The notes under the pieces are model-generated. The model was not told the origin of the DNA. It ran no database searches and worked only from the letters and a program-made list of their open reading frames with translations. A stretch of 64,000 nucleotides of DNA from NCBI GenBank assembly GCA_947500845.1, contig CANMTP010000004.1, forward strand, positions 124,001-188,000. The letters are read 5' to 3'. The position numbers were made by a program, and so were the translations under genes. Shown in pieces: positions 59,493 through 64,000 of this stretch; position 1 is the stretch's first letter, and each line of letters opens with the position of its first letter. This DNA comes from an uncultured Aquimarina sp. (GTDB lineage Bacteria; Bacteroidota; Bacteroidia; Flavobacteriales; Flavobacteriaceae).

Positions 59493-59726
59493 CTAAGACC
59501 TTAAATTAAACGTTGTAAATCTCTTGATAACAATATACAAAGGCTCTATCCATTTATCGTGTATTTTTTTATCATATTTCACAAATTTCTGAACCAGACC
59601 TTTAGGAGCAGATATCTCCTTTTCTATTGCAGTAATATTAATATACTGCTGATTTTTAAGTAGCCATTTCTCTACACGCTTTCGATTGTTTTGCCTTATT
59701 TTAGGACTCATCAATTCTTCATGCAT
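59493..59726 (-). CDS. Hypothetical small basic protein, HTH-like
   Basis: 77 residues (or 72 from ATG 59711), basic, mostly helical in appearance. TAIEKEISAPKGLVQKFVKY has the spacing of a helix-turn-helix, preceded by a Lys/Arg-rich helix, and recalls short flavobacterial DNA-binding-like proteins, but I cannot name a family. Monocistronic, convergent with the sigma factor gene (23 bases between stops). Confidence 0.5.
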   Translation of the reverse strand: MHEELMSPKIRQNNRKRVEKWLLKNQQYINITAIEKEISAPKGLVQKFVKYDKKIHDKWIEPLYIVIKRFTTFNLRS

Positions 59727-59992
59727 GATTTTTCCTCTTTTTATAGAGAGATAACTTTCAAAATCTAAAAAAATTTTATGTTAACTTAATTTTAACCTGA
59801 TGTTAAACAGTTTGTAAGAATTTCCTTTTTCAATACAAAAACATGAATAATCTTTTATCAAACAGATATTTATTTGACGTTTTTTCGTCCAGGACATTTT
59901 AAAGGAGATAAGTAAAAAGCACCATAGAATAAATAAATTCTTACATAAGTAACAAGTTATAAGATAACTCTGCGTAATCAAAGCTTTCTTTG

Positions 59993-60000
59993 TATTTTTG
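59993..60000 (+). promoter_or_regulatory. Promoter -7 element of lipA
   Basis: TATTTTTG matches TAnnTTTG and ends 18 bases before the preferred lipA ATG at 60019. An in-frame TTG at 59998 lies within it and so cannot be the start. Confidence 0.55.
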
Positions 60001-60018
60001 TTAAAAATAATGCTTGTT

Positions 60019-60891
60019 ATGAACAATGACGTTACAACAATAGCCCCTCCGAAAGGAAAACCAAAATGGTTGAGAGTTAAACTACCAACGGGTAAGAAAT
60101 ATACAGAACTACGTGGTTTAGTAGATAAATACAATTTACATACTATTTGTACTTCTGGAAGTTGTCCTAACATGGGAGAATGCTGGAGTGAAGGCACAGC
60201 CACTTTTATGATCCTTGGTAACATATGTACTCGCTCTTGCGGATTTTGCGGAGTAAAAACTGGGAGACCAGAGACTGTGGATTGGGAAGAACCAGAAAAA
60301 GTTGCACGTTCTATTAAAATAATGAATATAAAACATGCCGTGATTACTTCGGTAGATAGAGATGATCTTGCAGATGGGGGGTCGATCATATGGGCAGAAA
60401 CGATTCAGGCTATCAGAAGAATGAATCCAAACACTACATTAGAAACCCTTATCCCAGATTTTCAGGGAAAAACTAAAAACATTGATAGAATCATTGCAGT
60501 AAAACCCGAGGTTGTTTCACATAACATGGAAACGGTTAAGAGGTTAACTCGAGAGGTTCGCATCCAGGCAAAATATGAGCAAAGCTTGCAGGTACTTAAA
60601 TATCTAAAGGATAGGGGTATTAATCGTACCAAAAGTGGGATCATGCTTGGCCTTGGAGAAAAAGAAGAAGAAGTTATTCAAACACTTAGAGATCTTAGAG
60701 ATGTTAATTTGGATATTGTAACCATAGGTCAATATCTGCAACCCAGCAAAAAACATCTTCCTGTAAAAGAGTTTATTACTCCTGATCAATTCAAAAAATA
60801 CGAAGAAATAGGATTAGCTATGGGGTTCAGACATGTTGAAAGTGGAGCTTTGGTAAGATCATCATACAAAGCACAAAAACATTTAAAATAA
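60019..60891 (+). CDS. lipA: Lipoyl synthase
   Basis: 290 residues from ATG 60019 (60010 also possible). A radical SAM enzyme that inserts two sulfurs into octanoyl groups on lipoyl domains. The auxiliary cluster ligands are in CTSGSCPNMGECW. The radical SAM cluster is CTRSCGFCGV. ESGALVRSSYKA is the C-terminal block with the Ser that ligates the auxiliary cluster. GQYLQPSKKHLPV is also typical. It lies 24 bases upstream of gap in the same direction. Confidence 0.96.
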   Translation: MNNDVTTIAPPKGKPKWLRVKLPTGKKYTELRGLVDKYNLHTICTSGSCPNMGECWSEGTATFMILGNICTRSCGFCGVKTGRPETVDWEEPEKVARSIKIMNIKHAVITSVDRDDLADGGSIIWAETIQAIRRMNPNTTLETLIPDFQGKTKNIDRIIAVKPEVVSHNMETVKRLTREVRIQAKYEQSLQVLKYLKDRGINRTKSGIMLGLGEKEEEVIQTLRDLRDVNLDIVTIGQYLQPSKKHLPVKEFITPDQFKKYEEIGLAMGFRHVESGALVRSSYKAQKHLK

Positions 60892-60915
60892 TCCCTAAAT
60901 TATTAATAGGATTTA

Positions 60916-61920
60916 ATGAATACACCAGTAAGAATTGCTATTAATGGTTTTGGAAGAATAGGCCGCAACCTTTTTAGATTATTGATAGATCATCCCAGTA
61001 TTCAGGTTATTGTAATCAATGATCTCTCTGATACCAAAACTTTAAGCCATCTTTTAAAATACGATAGTATTCATGGTGTATTACCTTTTGAAGTATCTCA
61101 CGATGCAAATCACATTATCGTGAAAGGTCATTCAGTTTCTTTGATCAATCAAAAAGACCCTGAAAATTGTAATTGGGAGGATTATAATATTGATATCGTT
61201 ATTGAAGCTACTGGAAAATTTAAAACCAAAGTGCTCGCCGAAAAACACTTAAGAGCTGGTGCTAAAAAAGTTATTCTATCGGCACCTCCTGAAGAAGACA
61301 GCATAAAAACGATTGTTTTAGGAGTAAATGATAGCCTCATAGATGGATCAGAGTCAATACTATCTAATGCTTCATGCACAACCAACAATGCTGCACCAAT
61401 GATCAAGGTTATTGATGAATTATGTGGAATTGAGCAAGCTTACATTACTACAATACATAGTTATACAACAGATCAAAGCTTACACGATCAACCTCACAGA
61501 GATCTAAGACGAGCTAGAGCAGCAAGCCAATCTATTGTACCTACTACCACGGGTGCTGCAAAGGCTTTAACCAAGGTTTTTCCAGAATTAAGCGATGTTA
61601 TTGGAGGATGTGGTATACGAGTTCCTGTTCCAAACGGATCACTTACAGACATTACCCTCAACGTAAAAAGAGAAACTTCTATCCAAGAGATTAATCAGGC
61701 TTTTCAAAATGCATCCAACACTTATTTAAAGGGTATTTTGGATTATACTGAAGATCCTATAGTGTCTGTAGATATTATCGGTAACCCCCACTCTTGCGTA
61801 TTTGATTCTTTAATGACTTCGGTAATAGGAAAAATGGTCAAAATAATTGGATGGTACGATAATGAAATTGGGTATAGTAACAGAATAATTGATTTAATTA
61901 TTAACATTTGTAAGAAATAA
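60916..61920 (+). CDS. gap: Glyceraldehyde-3-phosphate dehydrogenase
   Basis: 334 residues. The NAD-binding start is RIAINGFGRIGRNLFRLL, the catalytic Cys is in SNASCTTNNAAPM (about residue 153), and the C-terminal WYDNEIGYSNR closes the active site. The NAD-specificity segment VINDLSD is close to the usual NAD-enzyme pattern. It catalyses the reversible oxidation of glyceraldehyde 3-phosphate. It lies between lipA and a hybrid kinase gene, with gaps of 24 and 28 bases. Confidence 0.95.
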   Translation: MNTPVRIAINGFGRIGRNLFRLLIDHPSIQVIVINDLSDTKTLSHLLKYDSIHGVLPFEVSHDANHIIVKGHSVSLINQKDPENCNWEDYNIDIVIEATGKFKTKVLAEKHLRAGAKKVILSAPPEEDSIKTIVLGVNDSLIDGSESILSNASCTTNNAAPMIKVIDELCGIEQAYITTIHSYTTDQSLHDQPHRDLRRARAASQSIVPTTTGAAKALTKVFPELSDVIGGCGIRVPVPNGSLTDITLNVKRETSIQEINQAFQNASNTYLKGILDYTEDPIVSVDIIGNPHSCVFDSLMTSVIGKMVKIIGWYDNEIGYSNRIIDLIINICKK

Positions 61921-61948
61921 CTATATTAGTTGAGATTTTAAAGGAAAA

Positions 61949-64000
61949 ATGCCAACCCCAATTAGACAGTTTATAACTATACTTTTACTTATTTGTTGTT
62001 TTTTTACTTATTCCCAATCGGAAAAAGTGCCTATAAAAGACAGTCAAATCAAGGATTCTATTGAACATTATTTAATAACAGCTTCTCGATCTATAGACAA
62101 AGCCAAATTAGAACAAGCTCTTTATAATGCAACAATTGCTAAAGAAATAGCCTTACAAAACCAAAACCTATCCTATCGCGCTCAAACCAATATGGTATTG
62201 GCAAAACTTTATCGCGAACTAGGCGATCTTAAAAAAGCTGAAGAACAGATTCTTGACGCTATTGAAATCCAACAAAAAGAGAATGACGAATCTATGCTTG
62301 CTCATTCTTATATAATATATGGTTCAATCGCAACCAAATTAGGTAAATTTCAAACAGCTAATGAAGTTTTAGAATCAGCCTTGGTCCTTACAAAAAAGAA
62401 GGATATGAAAGGTTTTGAAGGTTCTGTAAAATTAAATTATGGACTTTTAGCACTTGCAAAGAATCAACCAGAACTTGCCATAAAACATTTTAATAGTGGT
62501 CTTCCAATAATTGACTCTTACGGTCAATCATATAATAAAGCAAAACTCTACACAAATAAGGCCAGAGCTCAATTAGCCTTAAACCAACCGGAAGAAGCAA
62601 AAAAAACCAATGATCTGGCAATGCAGATAGGTAAAGAAAAAGGGTATTCCGAAATACGATCTGAATGCTATAAACTTTACAGCCAGATTTTTGAGCAAAA
62701 AAAGGAATACCTAACTTCTCTCGAGAATCTTAAAATTCACCAAAGAATTAAGGACTCCTTATTTAGCATTAATAAAGAAATTATTGCACAAGAAGCTGGA
62801 GCCAAATTAAATCTCAATGAGAATAATGTTCTCATAGAAGAACTTACCGAAGAAAATATTCAACAACTTAAATCACTAAAACTGGGTAGACTAACAACAA
62901 TTCTAAGTATTGCGCTAATTACTATCCTATCATTACTCACACTTTCGCTATATAAGAATAATAATTTAAGGGCGCGAGCTAATGAGTTACTACAAAACAA
63001 AAATACCGAACTTATTCTTGCAAAAGAGAATGCAGAAAGAGCTAGTGAAGCCAAAGTTCAATTTCTTTCTACAATTACCCATGAGTTAAGAACTCCTTTA
63101 TATGCAGTAACTGGTTTAACTCATCTTTTGTTAGAAGAAAGCCCTACTCCTAATCAAAAAGAACACTTAAATTCACTTAAATTCTCTGGAGAATATTTGC
63201 TTTCATTAATCAACAACATATTAGACCTCAATAAACTAGAAGCTAACAAAGTAGAGTTAGAAAATACTTCTTTTAACCTAAAGAAAAGAATTAATGATGT
63301 ATTAATTGCTCTTGGGAAATCTGCAAAGGACAGAAAGAATAAACTACATTACGAATTTGATGATTCTATTCCCGATAAGTTAAAGGGAGATCCTTTAAAA
63401 GTGTCTCAAATTTTGATTAATCTTATTGGTAATTCGATAAAATTTACTCAAAATGGAGATATTTGGATACGCGTAAAACAAATTAACAGAATCGAAAATA
63501 AAATATTCCTCAATTTTGAAATTGAAGATAACGGTGTTGGTATTTCAGAAAAGAAACAACAAACCATATTCGAAAACTTTACTCAAGGATCTGTACAAAT
63601 TAATAGAAAATTTGGTGGTACCGGATTAGGGCTATCCATTGTTAAAAATCTACTATCAATAATGGATAGTGAGATAAAACTGGAAAGTACCTTAGGCAAA
63701 GGGTCAAAGTTTTTCTTCAATCTGAAATTCGAAATATTTGAAGACAAAAACACTAATTATCTTACAGAATCCAAAAATATAGACTATAACATATTAGTCG
63801 ACAAACACATATTGGTAGTTGAAGATAATAAGATTAATCAGCTAATTACCAGAAAAATATTAGAAAAAAGCAAGATAATTTGTGACGTTGCAGATAATGG
63901 GGACATTGCTGTTAATAAAGCTAAAGAAAAATCTTTTGACTTAATTCTTATGGATATTCACATGCCAGGAATAAGTGGAATTGAGGCCACAAAACAAATA
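61949..64000 (+). CDS. TPR-containing hybrid sensor histidine kinase, 3' end outside the window
   Basis: At least 684 residues, open at the right edge. A signal peptide (to about residue 24) is followed by a periplasmic TPR-like helical region (about 45-290) and a transmembrane helix (about 312-334). Then comes the HisKA domain with His 378 in STITHELRTPL, the HATPase domain with NLIGNSIKF, EDNGVGIS and FGGTGLGLSIV, and a receiver domain with the phospho-acceptor Asp 669 in LILMDIHMPG. The signal is unknown. The protein would phosphorylate its own receiver and perhaps a further partner beyond the window. Confidence 0.9.
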   Translation, partial: MPTPIRQFITILLLICCFFTYSQSEKVPIKDSQIKDSIEHYLITASRSIDKAKLEQALYNATIAKEIALQNQNLSYRAQTNMVLAKLYRELGDLKKAEEQILDAIEIQQKENDESMLAHSYIIYGSIATKLGKFQTANEVLESALVLTKKKDMKGFEGSVKLNYGLLALAKNQPELAIKHFNSGLPIIDSYGQSYNKAKLYTNKARAQLALNQPEEAKKTNDLAMQIGKEKGYSEIRSECYKLYSQIFEQKKEYLTSLENLKIHQRIKDSLFSINKEIIAQEAGAKLNLNENNVLIEELTEENIQQLKSLKLGRLTTILSIALITILSLLTLSLYKNNNLRARANELLQNKNTELILAKENAERASEAKVQFLSTITHELRTPLYAVTGLTHLLLEESPTPNQKEHLNSLKFSGEYLLSLINNILDLNKLEANKVELENTSFNLKKRINDVLIALGKSAKDRKNKLHYEFDDSIPDKLKGDPLKVSQILINLIGNSIKFTQNGDIWIRVKQINRIENKIFLNFEIEDNGVGISEKKQQTIFENFTQGSVQINRKFGGTGLGLSIVKNLLSIMDSEIKLESTLGKGSKFFFNLKFEIFEDKNTNYLTESKNIDYNILVDKHILVVEDNKINQLITRKILEKSKIICDVADNGDIAVNKAKEKSFDLILMDIHMPGISGIEATKQI

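Overview
The window looks like chromosomal DNA of a marine-type Flavobacteriaceae (Bacteroidota), resembling Aquimarina and its relatives. The evidence is the strongly AT-rich composition, many copies of the Bacteroidota promoter element TAnnTTTG just upstream of genes, little sign of Shine-Dalgarno sequences, and several gene families typical of the group (DUF1800/DUF1501 pair, bTHX, MarR-YceI pair, the ftsH-LUD-cdsA-psd-ACBP cluster). No rRNA, tRNA, CRISPR array or complete classical insertion sequence was seen. The genus is inference only.

Layout. 1-3.8 kb: the end of a flavin oxidoreductase gene, two rhodaneses, two thioredoxin-fold proteins, and a MarR-YceI pair. 3.75-12.6 kb: a full tryptophan operon (leader peptide and attenuator, trpE, trpG, trpD, trpC, a thioester-reductase-like SDR, trpF, trpB, trpA). 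Several different palindromic repeat families interrupt it, as does a 372-bp unit made of a GIY-YIG nuclease gene between terminal inverted repeats. 12.9-19 kb: a bTHX ribosomal protein, a UDG-like protein, a three-gene SGNH/SGNH/MBOAT polymer-acylation operon and a 53-residue GG-leader peptide that resembles a Bacteroidota lanthipeptide precursor. 19-30.5 kb: pyruvate carboxylase, a lipoprotein, a DctPQM TRAP transporter, a DUF421 protein, YaaA, a cold-shock protein, RluD and a PASTA protein. 30.5-38 kb: ddl, coaD, a VOC gene broken by one in-frame TGA, a DUF1800/DUF1501 pair, a GyrI-like protein, a Crp-type regulator, an SRPBCC protein and a methyltransferase. 37.9-42 kb: an overlapping three-gene cassette (Lgt-like membrane protein, radical SAM protein of the MJ0619/Tes type, small membrane protein) and a SulP transporter. 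42-54 kb: an M14 peptidase, a Nudix hydrolase, pyrE, birA, rsfS, ftsH, a LUD protein, cdsA, psd, ACBP and valS. 54-64 kb: a DUF1573 protein, an aspartyl protease, an aminotransferase, murB, a sigma factor, lipA, gap and a hybrid histidine kinase cut by the window end.

How the genes work together. The trp genes encode the whole chorismate-to-tryptophan pathway. The leader carries three consecutive Trp codons, a terminator, and a sequence able to pair against that terminator. BirA is the expected biotinylating enzyme for the pyruvate carboxylase. RsfS/FtsH and CdsA/Psd/ACBP serve ribosome and membrane-lipid homeostasis.

The strongest leads for something new are the GIY-YIG nuclease with its hairpin termini (and gene-less copies of the same termini in the same operon), the Lgt-like/radical SAM cassette as a possible lipid-modification system, the orphan RiPP-like precursor, and the thioester reductase built into the trp operon.
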